The notes: generated by a model from the sequence alone, not told the origin. Positions 18,627 through 26,424 are shown, numbered from the stretch's first letter. The stretch is 64,000 bases of DNA from CBDDKU01 sp965230375 (GCA_965230375.1 CBDDKU010000022.1:1-64000), one strand, 5' to 3'. Numbers and translations: made by a program.

Positions 18627-18634
18627 TACATTTG
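18627..18634 (+). promoter_or_regulatory. Candidate -7 box of the btuB operon promoter
   Basis: TACATTTG matches TAnnTTTG exactly and ends 5-10 bases before the first conserved riboswitch bases, which puts the transcription start at the 5' edge of the aptamer. No clear -33 TTG at normal spacing. Confidence 0.5.
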
Positions 18635-18639
18635 CCCCC

Positions 18640-18815
18640 GTTAGGTTTTGAGCCCTATCACATGGGGTTTGAATTAAAATGGGAATCAGGTGAAAATCCT
18701 GGACAGTACCCGCTGCTGTAAGCTCCTTTTAAATCTTTCAATTCACTGCCACTGAGCCGACTGAGTCGGAATGGGAAGGCTGGAAGATCGGAGTAAGTCA
18801 GAAGACCTGCCTAGC
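18640..18815 (+). promoter_or_regulatory. Adenosylcobalamin riboswitch
   Basis: The conserved cobalamin-aptamer blocks appear in order: a 5' GTTAGG/GGTTT-type P1-P2 side, GGGAATCAGGTGAAAATCC at 18681-18699, ACAGTACCCGCTGCTGTAA (18703-18721; B12 box core ACCCGC-CTGTAA), GGAAGGCTGG (18774-18783) and GTCAGAAGACCTGCCT (18797-18812). Binding of the cofactor normally shuts down expression of the downstream transporter. About 95 bases separate the aptamer from the btuB start; they include a GAGCTTTCGGGAAAAAAGG stretch that may form the expression platform. Confidence 0.95.
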
Positions 18816-18910
18816 GTATTAACTAATTGAGCTTTCGGGAAAAAAGGCGACAATAGGCACTGGGTTTACTCGGTTATACTTATCGTTCCGAACGCATGAA
18901 ATGAAAATTC

Positions 18911-20770
18911 ATGGGTTTAAATTGGATTCGCAAGCAGGTGTTGTGCACGCTTGGGATGATGTACGTGGTGGCTGGCTTTGGTCAGGTCGATACGGTGAGC
19001 ATTGGTCTTGTACAGATCGAAGCTGATCGGTATGAAGCTTGGCACGCCGATGCTGAAGTCGATGTAATCAACATCGAGAAGACTATGGTCATTCCGTCTT
19101 CCGAAGGGATTGACTTTTTAAGAAGGAGTTTACCTGTCAATCTGCGGGGTTATGGACCGGGTTCAAGCTTTGGTCTTTCGCTGCGCGGCTCGGGAACGGG
19201 ACAATCGCAAGTACTGATTCAATCTGTTCCGTTTGAAAATCCGAGTTTGGGCTCCGCCGACATTTCGCTGTTACCTATCGGCACATTCGACCGAGCACAG
19301 CTCATCCAATCGGGAACATCATCGTACCTAGGCAGTGGAGCTATAGGGGGAACCCTGGGGTTTAGCGCTCAGGCAGATTCAACCAACTCTGTAGAACAAA
19401 CTTTTTCGGTGGGAAGTTTTGGTAAGCGCGGCGCTCACACCAAAGCAGTGGTTGGCTCAAGTAGGTTTAGAAGCGTTTCTCAATTCTACTACCGCGAATC
19501 TCAGAATGATTTTCTTCGCCTTCCCAACACCATCAATGCTGAAGAAGGTCCCCAACCCGATGCCTTTTTCAAAACGCGAGGAATTACACAACTTTTCGAG
19601 TTCACTCCGGCTGAGAAGTCGCGGCTTGAGTTCTACGGGTGGTACAACGATACATACCGAGAGATTCCGCCCAATCTCACCCAGAAGAGCTCCAATAGCT
19701 ATCAGGAAGATGAGAATGCGCGACTCCAACTCACCTTCGATCAGGAAATCGGCTTGTATAATCTTGAAGTCATCTCAGCCTGGGACTATGGTGAATTGCT
19801 CTACACAAGTTTGCCATCAGTAGCTGACACTTCATCGTTTCAGACCTGGCACAACCAAGTGAAGATTGCAAGGGGAGTGGAGAATTTTCAAGCCTTTCTC
19901 CAAGGAGTTTGGCGGCACTCCATTTCAGAAGCTGAAGCCTATGATGAAGCTGAGACGCGTGACTCTCCAGCCATCTTGGGAGGATTCAACTGGGATTTTA
20001 GCAAGCGCGATCAAGTCACGCTAAACCTGCGCCAAGAATTGTTGAATGGTACTTCATTGCCTTTGACCTATCACGTGGCTTATGCCCATCATTTCACCAA
20101 TGTTTCAACGGGAATTGGTCTAGGGAAAACCTACCGCGTACCGAGTCTCAACGATCTGTACTGGAATCCCGGTGGCGATCCCAATTTGAAGCCAGAGTCG
20201 GGATTCAATCAGGATTTCTTTTTCAAACATACATTCGGGAAGCCGGTGAAAATAGAGTGGGAGCTGAATGCCTATCACCGCCTTGTGGAAGACTGGATTC
20301 AATGGGTTCCAGGTCCTTCGTATTGGTCACCGCAGAACTACAAAGAAGTGAGATCATACGGAGCAGAGCTTTCCTTTGCCGCGACTCACGGTAAAGATGT
20401 TCAGTTCAAACACCAGATTTCGGGAGCCTACAACCGTACGTTTCAAACCGACGATGATGACCAAAAGCAGCTCATCTACACACCTGAATTCATTGGTGTG
20501 TGGCAGGAAGGAGCTCGATATGGGATTTTCAGTTTCGACGTGATCGGAAGGGTAGAGTCTACACGATTTACCACCATCGACCACAGTCGCTCTCTCGATC
20601 CTTATTTCAATTTGGATGTCCAAGCTTCAGCTTCTAAAACCATATCAGATTTCGAATTCACGCTCTTCGGAGCCATCAATAATGCCCTAAATGCAGACTA
20701 CCAACTCCGCGCTTCGTACCCGATGCCGGGCAGGTGGTTTCAACTGGGAATAAAAATCAAATACCAATAA
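18911..20770 (+). CDS. btuB: TonB-dependent vitamin B12 receptor BtuB
   Basis: 619 residues: short signal peptide (to about FGQ, residue 25), plug domain (LRRSLPVNLRGYGPGSSFGLSLRG), then a 22-strand barrel with the family's YRVPSLNDLYW segment and a C-terminal aromatic strand ending WFQLGIKIKYQ. It lacks the CarboxypepD-like N-terminal domain of SusC-type receptors, fitting a BtuB. The cobalamin riboswitch just upstream makes the substrate assignment strong. Imports corrinoids across the outer membrane using TonB-ExbBD. Confidence 0.93.
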   Translation: MGLNWIRKQVLCTLGMMYVVAGFGQVDTVSIGLVQIEADRYEAWHADAEVDVINIEKTMVIPSSEGIDFLRRSLPVNLRGYGPGSSFGLSLRGSGTGQSQVLIQSVPFENPSLGSADISLLPIGTFDRAQLIQSGTSSYLGSGAIGGTLGFSAQADSTNSVEQTFSVGSFGKRGAHTKAVVGSSRFRSVSQFYYRESQNDFLRLPNTINAEEGPQPDAFFKTRGITQLFEFTPAEKSRLEFYGWYNDTYREIPPNLTQKSSNSYQEDENARLQLTFDQEIGLYNLEVISAWDYGELLYTSLPSVADTSSFQTWHNQVKIARGVENFQAFLQGVWRHSISEAEAYDEAETRDSPAILGGFNWDFSKRDQVTLNLRQELLNGTSLPLTYHVAYAHHFTNVSTGIGLGKTYRVPSLNDLYWNPGGDPNLKPESGFNQDFFFKHTFGKPVKIEWELNAYHRLVEDWIQWVPGPSYWSPQNYKEVRSYGAELSFAATHGKDVQFKHQISGAYNRTFQTDDDDQKQLIYTPEFIGVWQEGARYGIFSFDVIGRVESTRFTTIDHSRSLDPYFNLDVQASASKTISDFEFTLFGAINNALNADYQLRASYPMPGRWFQLGIKIKYQ

Positions 20771-20780
20771 CTATCAAATC

Positions 20781-21815
20781 ATGAAAATTAAACACTTGTT
20801 TTGGGGCCTAGCGCTCTTTCTTATCGCTTGTTCTGATGATGATTCGACTCCACCAGTTCAGGTGCCAGAGCAGTCTGTCATCGTCGGAAACCAAGGAAAC
20901 TTTATGAGTTCGGATGCCAGCTTGAGCATCATCAATACCACCACTGGAGAAGTGACAAATGACGCATACTCGAGTGCTAACGGTGGAGCCGCTCTTGGAG
21001 ATGTTTTGCAAAGTATGACGATGTACAACGACGAGCTGTACCTCGTGGTCAACAATTCGCAAAAGATAGAAGTAGTAGATCCAAACAGCCTAGTGAGTAT
21101 CCGCACCATCGAAGGGTTTTCTTCACCGAGATACATCCACTTCATCAGCAATGAGAAGGCTTATGTATCAGACTTGTTTTCAACAACTATCACTATTATC
21201 AATCCCATGACAGGAGCTAGTTTGGGCTCAATTGAGATTGGAGAAGGCACCGAGCGATTCCTAGAAGTGGACGGTGAAGTGTGGGCTACTGCCCCGGGTG
21301 GAACTTCTGTTTATATGATCGATCCAAGCACTAACGAGATTGTGGATAGCATTGAAATCGAGAATGGACCAAAGGATATGGTTCTCGACAACCAGGGCAA
21401 GGTTTGGGTACTTTGTGAAGGTGGATATGATGAGAACTGGGCACCTGCATACGACCCTGCTTTGGTACGTGTAAACCCCGATGATCAAACAGTAGAGTTT
21501 ACCTACGCATTTCCAGCAGGAACAGGAATTGGTGGTAATATCAGCTCAACCGACAGCGGCGATGAGCTATTCATCCTGATGAAAGAACACGTCTACAGAA
21601 TGTCGGTAACCGATACGGAATTCCCTTCAGAAGCATTTATCGAAGCAGAAGTAAGCTCAAACGGTATGGCAGTTGATCCATCTACCGGAGAAATTCTTTT
21701 GAACGATGCTGCAGGTTTTTCGGGAGCGGGAACCACTTTCCACTACAGCGCTACAGGTGAGCTTATAGAGTCTTACTCGGTAGGAGTAGGGCCGTGGACA
21801 GCTTGTTGGAATTGA
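20781..21815 (+). CDS. btuG: BtuG-like surface beta-propeller lipoprotein (YncE/DUF5074-like)
   Basis: 344 residues. Lipobox ends at Cys17, followed by SDDDS, which resembles the acidic surface-export signal of Bacteroidota lipoproteins. The rest is repeated blades of a YncE-like propeller (SIINTTTGEV, VVDPNSLVSIRTIEG, IINPMTGASLGSIEIG, MIDPSTNEIVDSIEIENGPKDMV and so on). It lies 10 bases after btuB under the same riboswitch. In Bacteroides, BtuG is a propeller lipoprotein that captures B12 at extreme affinity and hands it to BtuB; position and architecture support the same role here. Orthology is inferred, not demonstrated. Confidence 0.82.
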   Translation: MKIKHLFWGLALFLIACSDDDSTPPVQVPEQSVIVGNQGNFMSSDASLSIINTTTGEVTNDAYSSANGGAALGDVLQSMTMYNDELYLVVNNSQKIEVVDPNSLVSIRTIEGFSSPRYIHFISNEKAYVSDLFSTTITIINPMTGASLGSIEIGEGTERFLEVDGEVWATAPGGTSVYMIDPSTNEIVDSIEIENGPKDMVLDNQGKVWVLCEGGYDENWAPAYDPALVRVNPDDQTVEFTYAFPAGTGIGGNISSTDSGDELFILMKEHVYRMSVTDTEFPSEAFIEAEVSSNGMAVDPSTGEILLNDAAGFSGAGTTFHYSATGELIESYSVGVGPWTACWN

Positions 21816-21860
21816 TTTGATTGGTCAGGATTAACTATATTCATTGACCATTAAATCAAT
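21811..21860 (+). other. Imperfect hairpin spanning the btuG stop
   Basis: ATTGATTT (21811-21818) pairs with AAATCAAT (21853-21860) and GGTCA (21823-21827) with TGACC (21845-21849). It covers the btuG stop codon and ends 2 bases before the next ATG. No U-tract follows. It may protect the btuB-btuG mRNA end or influence initiation of the Mpo1-like gene. Confidence 0.4.
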
Positions 21861-21862
21861 TT

Positions 21863-22342
21863 ATGAAGACCATGCAAGATTGGTTTGATGCCTATGGCGT
21901 CAGCCACGTAAACAAAACGAATAAGGCGATACACTGGATTTGTGTTCCGCTCATTTTCTTCAGCATTATCGGGCTTTTATCGCTGATCCCTTTCGGGTTT
22001 GTCTCGAGCCTTTTTCCTGAAGCAATAGCTCCATACATCCACGTAGGAACCCTACTCATTTTGTTTGGCATGGTCTTCTTTTTTAGACTCAGTTTTTCGA
22101 TAGGACTCGGCATGACAGTGATTAGCGCCGTCATCCTACAAATCGTATTTCAGGTCAATACAGGCTACACCAATGCTTGGGTCATTTATCTGGCCATTTT
22201 TGTAGGTGCCTGGATCGGCCAGTTTATCGGTCATAAAATTGAAGGCGCAAAGCCATCTTTCTTTGACGATCTCAAGTTCTTGATGATCGGCCCCGCCTGG
22301 CTACTTCATTTTATTTACAAGAAGCTCGGCATTCCGATATAA
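21863..22342 (+). CDS. Mpo1-like (DUF962) membrane protein
   Basis: 159 residues with four hydrophobic helices. The family's opening is clear: DWFDAYGVSHVNKTNKAIHW with conserved His residues, then VPLIFFS, and a late H-containing stretch (GPAWLLHFIYKKLG). Yeast Mpo1 is an Fe(II) dioxygenase acting in alpha-oxidation of 2-hydroxy fatty acids; the bacterial function is not established. It starts 47 bases after btuG and could be read through from it, but has no evident link to cobalamin. Confidence 0.85.
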   Translation: MKTMQDWFDAYGVSHVNKTNKAIHWICVPLIFFSIIGLLSLIPFGFVSSLFPEAIAPYIHVGTLLILFGMVFFFRLSFSIGLGMTVISAVILQIVFQVNTGYTNAWVIYLAIFVGAWIGQFIGHKIEGAKPSFFDDLKFLMIGPAWLLHFIYKKLGIPI

Positions 22343-22343
22343 G

Positions 22344-22790
22344 ATGGGAGAGAACATCGAATTCAAACTGATCACACCCGAAATATGTTACGATTTGCGG
22401 GTGGAAGTTCTGACCGTTCCAAACGAAGTTTACGAGTATCAATACAAAGGCGATCACGATCGCTCCACCTTCCATGTTGGTGGATTTGTGGATGGCGAGC
22501 TCGGCTGCATCGCCAGCTTTTTCGAAGCGAAGTCGCCATACGTCGGTGATAGACCTTCCATACAACTAAGAGGAATGGCCACCAAGCCCAATTTTCGGGG
22601 AATGGGGCTGGGGAGAGACTTGGTTGAATACGCGTTGACTGAATCAGCTGAGCGAGGATACGATGTGATTTGGTGCAATGCCCGAGAGCACGCGGTATTG
22701 TTTTACGAAAAGCTGGGCTTCGACGTGAAAAGCGAGATTTTTATGGTGCCGCGAGTTGGACTGCACTTTGTTATGGCGAGAGATTTGTAG
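22344..22790 (+). CDS. GNAT-family N-acetyltransferase
   Basis: 148 residues. The acetyl-CoA pyrophosphate-binding stretch is LRGMATKPNFRGMGLGRDLV (about residues 74-93), followed by the usual beta-bulge and C-terminal motif VLFYEKLGFDVKSE. The start is 1 base after the stop of the Mpo1-like gene, so the two are coupled. Substrate unknown; the size and form are those of generic small-molecule GNATs. Confidence 0.88.
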   Translation: MGENIEFKLITPEICYDLRVEVLTVPNEVYEYQYKGDHDRSTFHVGGFVDGELGCIASFFEAKSPYVGDRPSIQLRGMATKPNFRGMGLGRDLVEYALTESAERGYDVIWCNAREHAVLFYEKLGFDVKSEIFMVPRVGLHFVMARDL

Positions 22791-22813
22791 AATGTCGCGG
22801 TAATCTATCTTTG
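22785..22813 (+). promoter_or_regulatory. Full TTG-N18-TAnnTTTG promoter
   Basis: TTG at 22785-22787 and TATCTTTG at 22806-22813, spaced 18 bases: both elements of the Flavobacterium-type sigma-A promoter. The -7 box ends only 4 bases before the ATG at 22818, so the mRNA would be leaderless or nearly so. Confidence 0.65.
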
Positions 22814-22817
22814 TGGC

Positions 22818-23552
22818 ATGTGGAAGCACCTTTCTGTACTTTTCGTTTTGAGTTTGGCCATCGTTGCATGCAGCAAAGTGAGCGATGATGAGACTGATCC
22901 TGTGCTTACGCAGTACACTATCTCGCCCGAAGTGGTTGAAGTTGGAGAACAGGTCAGTGTTTCTGTCTCTTGTACCGACAATGAAGAGCTTCGCCAAATT
23001 CGAATCCGAATTCAGGAAGCCTTCTCAAAGTCTTTTGGCGCTTGGAAAGTTCTTCGGGTAGACGATATTTCTGGTAGGTCTTTCACCGGTGTTTATCAGT
23101 TTACCGTTCCAGATTCAGCACTGGCTGGATACTATTCGGTTGCTGTTCAAGCATCAGATGAGCGTGGTAATGGAACCATCGATTCGGTGCTTTATTTTAC
23201 CATCGATCGACCCGATCAGGCTCCTTCCCTCATCGATTTCGAAACCAATCCCCCCATTCAAGGAAATGTCATAGAGCTAGAGCTCGGTGACACCCTGAGC
23301 TTTTCGGGCACGGCTTTCGACGCTGATTCGCTTAGCTCCATTGAGATAGATCTTTTGGATGTGGATGGAAGTGGAATAGAAGGGCTGACCTATAACATCG
23401 GCGATACCACCAACACTTTTTCTTTCGATAACCAGGCCGATTCACTCTTTATCGACTATCAGGAAGACATCCCCGGACGTTTATTGATCAAGGTCACCGA
23501 TTCGGAAGGCCATCTGCTGAGGGAGTCCTTCGAAATCGACTACCAGTTCTAA
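22818..23552 (+). CDS. Ig-like lipoprotein (possibly DUF4625-related)
   Basis: 244 residues. Lipobox ending IVAC (Cys18) followed by SKVSDDE, then two beta-rich modules of about 100 residues each. The first has the pattern of bacterial Ig-like/DUF4625 domains (VEVGEQVSVSVSCTDNEELRQIRI, VPDSALAGYYSVAVQASDERGN); the second repeats the theme (LELGDTLSFSGTAFDADSLSSIEI). Function unknown; probably an exposed structural or binding lipoprotein. It is transcribed from its own promoter and its stop directly abuts that of the opposing gene (23552/23553). Confidence 0.75.
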   Translation: MWKHLSVLFVLSLAIVACSKVSDDETDPVLTQYTISPEVVEVGEQVSVSVSCTDNEELRQIRIRIQEAFSKSFGAWKVLRVDDISGRSFTGVYQFTVPDSALAGYYSVAVQASDERGNGTIDSVLYFTIDRPDQAPSLIDFETNPPIQGNVIELELGDTLSFSGTAFDADSLSSIEIDLLDVDGSGIEGLTYNIGDTTNTFSFDNQADSLFIDYQEDIPGRLLIKVTDSEGHLLRESFEIDYQF

Positions 23553-24007
23553 TTAGTCGCAGACTTGGGCTTCGTTTAGGATGTAGGGAAGTTCAAAAAA
23601 GGTACCCTTGTTTAGTCTCAATCTCCCACAGAAAGTCACCCGTTCATCGTTTTCAAATTTGAGCGATTTATCGACGAGCTGGAGATCGATCACCGTCTCG
23701 GGTCCAGCCCCACCGCAAAAAAAAGCACGAGCTAAAAGGGTATTTGCTCACCACGTAGTAGTTGAGCTCCACATCCATGGGGATCACGTAGCCCGTGATT
23801 TTGATTTCCTGATCTTCCAGGTTTTTGAGCATAGGCGAAAAGACCGGCTTGTCGTAGAAGGTCCCCCGAGTTCTCGTCGTACTCTTCCTTAAACTGAATC
23901 ATGCCCAGCATTTCCCAGGTTACGGGTCTCGGCTCAATTTCCAGACTCATTCCCGAAAGGAAGAACCCGGCCAGAGCCATAGCGAGTATCAGTTTTTGCA
24001 AGCGCAT
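23553..24007 (-). pseudogene. DUF3299-like secreted protein, broken by two one-base insertions
   Basis: Read with two -1 corrections, the minus strand gives one continuous protein of about 150 residues: signal peptide MRLQKLILAMALAGFFLSG, then PVTWEMLGMIQFKEEY, ITGYVIPMDVELNYYVVSKY, PFSSCFFCGGAGPETVI and an ending NEAQVCD. The corrections fall in homopolymers: a C5 run at 23863-23867 (one extra base) and an A8 run at 23717-23724 (one extra). The OB-like DUF3299-type domain with the cysteine pair CFFCGGAGP is common in Bacteroidota but has no known function. Two homopolymer insertions in 150 bases suggest read errors, though a true pseudogene is possible. Confidence 0.8.
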
Positions 24008-24253
24008 GGCTGCAAATTTAGTGAAAGGAAAAGGAAGATGATGGATTTTGTGATTCTCGGCTGTTGCGGATTTATCGGCGGGATTTCAGACTCGTGCGGT
24101 GCGAGAAATTTGTAATTTGGGCTTATTAAACCGAGGACAGGAGACGAGTTATGAGAATTCGAAATTGCGGTATGATGGCAAATCAAATAAGACAGTTAGT
24201 CTGGGTGGCTGTAGGAACCACGTGGAGCGAGCAGTGGAAAATTGTGCATACAA
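24008..24253. other. Intergenic region, no gene seen
   Basis: No frame with coding character. It contains GACTCGTGCGGTGCGAG, a short imperfect palindrome near 24090, and marks the change from average composition to the AT-rich patch that follows. No promoter of the TAnnTTTG type was found before the first small gene. Confidence 0.5.
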
Positions 24254-24430
24254 ATGAATATTAAAAGTTACTGGCTAATATTTATTGATCTTGCAATCCT
24301 CATTATGCTGGATACTTATTTTCACGGCAATAGGGTATTGATGCTTTCACTGTGGTTAATATCAGTTTTACTCAATCTTTTAAGGTGGAATGAAGAATAT
24401 AAAAAAACATCCATGGGTTGGGATTTTTGA
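24254..24430 (+). CDS. Small two-helix membrane protein A
   Basis: 58 residues, not recognised. Starts MNIKSYWLIFIDLAILIML and has two hydrophobic segments (about 6-22 and 27-45) and a charged tail (NEEYKKT). It resembles the next gene in layout and opening motif (NIK...W..IFD), suggesting tandem duplicates. It could instead be the first half of a single frameshifted four-helix protein. AT-rich codon use, unlike the flanking housekeeping genes. Confidence 0.5.
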   Translation: MNIKSYWLIFIDLAILIMLDTYFHGNRVLMLSLWLISVLLNLLRWNEEYKKTSMGWDF

Positions 24431-24608
24431 CGTTATGGGGCTTCTCCTTTTTTATAAATATGCTAGGGAGCTTTCCCAAATGGTTCTTGAAGATGAATTC
24501 GTTGTTTACTTGGCGGTCCTATTTTCAGGTCTTTTCAGATTATTTGTCATCCGAAATTTTAGAGTTCTACTCTTCTCAAGGCTTAGATTTAGCAACAAGA
24601 ACAAATGA
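24390..24608 (+). CDS. Small membrane protein B
   Basis: 72 residues, not recognised. Starts MKNIKKHPWVGIFDVMGLLL; two hydrophobic segments (about 9-22 and 38-53) and a basic tail (SRLRFSNKNK). It overlaps protein A by 41 bases in another frame. A competing 64-codon frame (24418-24612) over the same stretch was judged less likely because it lacks the similarity to protein A. Function unknown. Confidence 0.5.
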   Translation: MKNIKKHPWVGIFDVMGLLLFYKYARELSQMVLEDEFVVYLAVLFSGLFRLFVIRNFRVLLFSRLRFSNKNK

Positions 24609-24633
24609 TTAGATATACACTCAAATTGCGTTT

Positions 24634-24652
24634 CGCGGGGTTGTAAACCCAC
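24634..24652 (+). repeat. Dispersed palindromic repeat, copy 1
   Basis: CGCGGGGTTGTAAACCCAC, with GGGTT/AACCC arms. Matches copy 2 at 26319-26337 at 16 of 19 positions; a weaker relative (TTCGCAGGGTTTA) lies at 26231-26243. The two copies flank the AT-rich accessory patch. Confidence 0.55.
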
Positions 24653-24715
24653 TCCGTGCAATATAATCCATGGACTTGGTTTAAGAATACACCCGTAATA
24701 AAGCCTTAGAAATCT

Positions 24716-24985
24716 ATGTTCATTCAAATCAGTCAATCATTCATCGACTTTAAAGAGTTTTGCTCCGCTATTGACACTTTGTTTATTGAGATCGATAACC
24801 GTGGTTTCGTAGTCAGAGAAATCGGTCTGAGTAAGGATTTACGCGTTGTCCATCGGTTTCCAGATAGTGACTTCGAATACGGAGAATATGGGCTGTTTGA
24901 TCTTGCGCAAATTGAGTTGAACCTAGACCAAAAGAATGACCTAACTGAATGCAAATTTGAAGAGCTATGGAGCAGGAAAAGTTAG
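24716..24985 (+). CDS. Small cytoplasmic protein of unknown function
   Basis: 89 residues, soluble and acidic, no signal peptide. Features are a helical start (ISQSFIDFKEFCSAIDTLF), a beta-like centre (IDNRGFVVREIGLSKDLRVVHRFPDSDFEYGEYG) and a helical end with FEELW. Balanced amino-acid use suggests a real gene. Small proteins of this build often occur in polymorphic-toxin immunity or accessory clusters, but nothing adjacent supports that here. Confidence 0.6.
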   Translation: MFIQISQSFIDFKEFCSAIDTLFIEIDNRGFVVREIGLSKDLRVVHRFPDSDFEYGEYGLFDLAQIELNLDQKNDLTECKFEELWSRKS

Positions 24986-25244
24986 GGTTTTGATTTTGTG
25001 TTTTAGGACTTGTGGCGTTGTTTCAATACCGCTGACGCGATCTATGTAGCCGAACAGCGATCTGTAATAACCGCTCCAAATACTAGTCATCAAGCTAAAA
25101 AGCTAGCGATAATGGGTAGTTATGTGGTTGGACTTGCTCTAATTTTTAAGTTAATTAATTACCGAACCTTGAAGAAACTTCCATCTCACTTTTAAGCTAG
25201 TTAAGTAGTTTGTTGTGATAACTATTCAATAAATTAGAAGAGAT
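24986..25244. other. Intergenic region, no convincing gene
   Basis: A 61-codon TTG frame (25010-25195) exists but begins with a low-quality sequence and lacks a signal or family resemblance. The stretch TTGTTTCAATA near 25019 recurs near 26289, which suggests decayed repeat sequence. Confidence 0.45.
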
Positions 25245-26132
25245 ATGTATAGACCAAAGCGAGAGAGAATTGACGATATTTTCAATGCCTACTTCTTGAT
25301 TGCTATTTTGATATTAATTTTAAATGATTTTGTATTTAAGCAAGCGTTTGGCAATTGGTTTACAGGAAAACTGAGTGATTTTGTTGGCTTATATGCATTC
25401 GCCTATTTCTGGGGTGTTGTTTTTAAGAAAAAATGGAAGAAAGCAATCTACATTTCTATAGCAGTCATGTTCGTTTATTGGAAAAGCCCGTTTTCTGAAA
25501 CGCTTATTGTACTATGGAATTCATATGCCCCCTATAATATAGGACGGGTAATAGACTATTCGGATTTGATCGCTTTGGTGGTTTTACCTTTTGGGTACTT
25601 TCATCACGCAAGAGAAAAAAAAGTTGTCAATTCAATGGCCGTTCTGTATAAAGTGGGTCGCCCTGTTATAGTGAGCTTTACCATCTTTACATTCTTAGCT
25701 ACAAGTGGAACAGAAGGAAAAATTAAAAGATACACGTTCCATTCATCCAAGAGAAAAGTATACGATGCTATAGTTGAATTTAAAAGAACCAATGCGAATT
25801 TCAATGTTCCGAATGCTTATAGTGGTTATCTCTGGAAACCGGTAAAGATGCCAGATGGCAGCGAACCGATTGATGCACGACACAATGCAGATTCGGTGTC
25901 GTTTTATTTCTACATTCCCGATGAGAATCTAATTATCCATAGCAGTTTTTATCGTCTCGAGAGTAACTGGGATAAGGATGAATGTTCATTAGACCTGATT
26001 AAATTTGTTTACCCGCCTGGTGTTTATCAGATTAATCTGGATGTGACATCACAGGAAGAAAGGGAAGTGGAAAAACTTTTTGAAGACCAAATATTGGATG
26101 CGCTCTTGTTGTATGGAGTAGAATATGAGTGA
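25245..26132 (+). CDS. Membrane protein with C-terminal soluble domain, unknown function
   Basis: 295 residues. The N-terminal half has four or five hydrophobic segments (about 13-30, 45-62, 68-85, 104-120, 135-152). It opens with the conserved-looking LNDFVFKQAFGNWFTGKLSDFVGLYAF, in which LND and TGKLSDFxGL recur in unassigned bacterial membrane proteins. Residues 155-295 form a soluble alpha/beta domain. Markedly AT-rich. No function can be proposed from sequence; gene reality is well supported by length and composition. Confidence 0.7.
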   Translation: MYRPKRERIDDIFNAYFLIAILILILNDFVFKQAFGNWFTGKLSDFVGLYAFAYFWGVVFKKKWKKAIYISIAVMFVYWKSPFSETLIVLWNSYAPYNIGRVIDYSDLIALVVLPFGYFHHAREKKVVNSMAVLYKVGRPVIVSFTIFTFLATSGTEGKIKRYTFHSSKRKVYDAIVEFKRTNANFNVPNAYSGYLWKPVKMPDGSEPIDARHNADSVSFYFYIPDENLIIHSSFYRLESNWDKDECSLDLIKFVYPPGVYQINLDVTSQEEREVEKLFEDQILDALLLYGVEYE

Positions 26133-26318
26133 AGTTGGTATTAGATATTTATACATCATACTCTCGCTCAGACATAAGCCTGAGTGTATTATTCATGGCC
26201 TATGTCAACGACAAATCGATAAAAATACGCTTCGCAGGGTTTACTCCTAAAGTCGTGATATCGCTTCGCTAAGTTGCAACCCTCCGCCTTGTTTCAATAC
26301 TTAGCCCAACTATTTTCC

Positions 26319-26337
26319 CGCGGGGTTACATACCCAC
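26319..26337 (+). repeat. Dispersed palindromic repeat, copy 2
   Basis: CGCGGGGTTACATACCCAC, 16/19 identical to the copy at 24634-24652, followed by GAGGTACGAAG. Confidence 0.55.
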
Positions 26338-26398
26338 GAGGTACGAAGGTCACTTTTATTTCACATCCACCCAAACCCATCCACTTGACCCCAAAATG

Positions 26399-26406
26399 TA
26401 TATTTG
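26399..26406 (+). promoter_or_regulatory. Candidate -7 box for the S9 peptidase gene
   Basis: TATATTTG, an exact TAnnTTTG match ending 18 bases before the ATG at 26425. It covers the alternative TTG start at 26404, which supports the ATG. No -33 TTG at proper spacing. Confidence 0.5.
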
Positions 26407-26424
26407 GGAAAAATTTTAACCGCT

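Larger units (their letters stand above)
26133..26424. other. Intergenic region with repeats before the S9 peptidase gene
   Basis: Contains TTCGCAGGGTTTA (26231), the second CGCGGGGTT palindrome (26319), TCGCTTCGCTAAGTTGCAACCC and a TATATTTG promoter box at 26399. No ORF of note. Confidence 0.55.

Noticed and set aside
24418..24612. Alternative 64-codon frame over small protein B
   Set aside because: It lacks the similarity to protein A that the 24390 frame shows, and has no better start context.
25010..25195. TTG-initiated 61-codon frame in the AT-rich patch
   Set aside because: Poor sequence character, no start signal, no recognisable features, and the region shares repeat-like strings with 26.28 kb.
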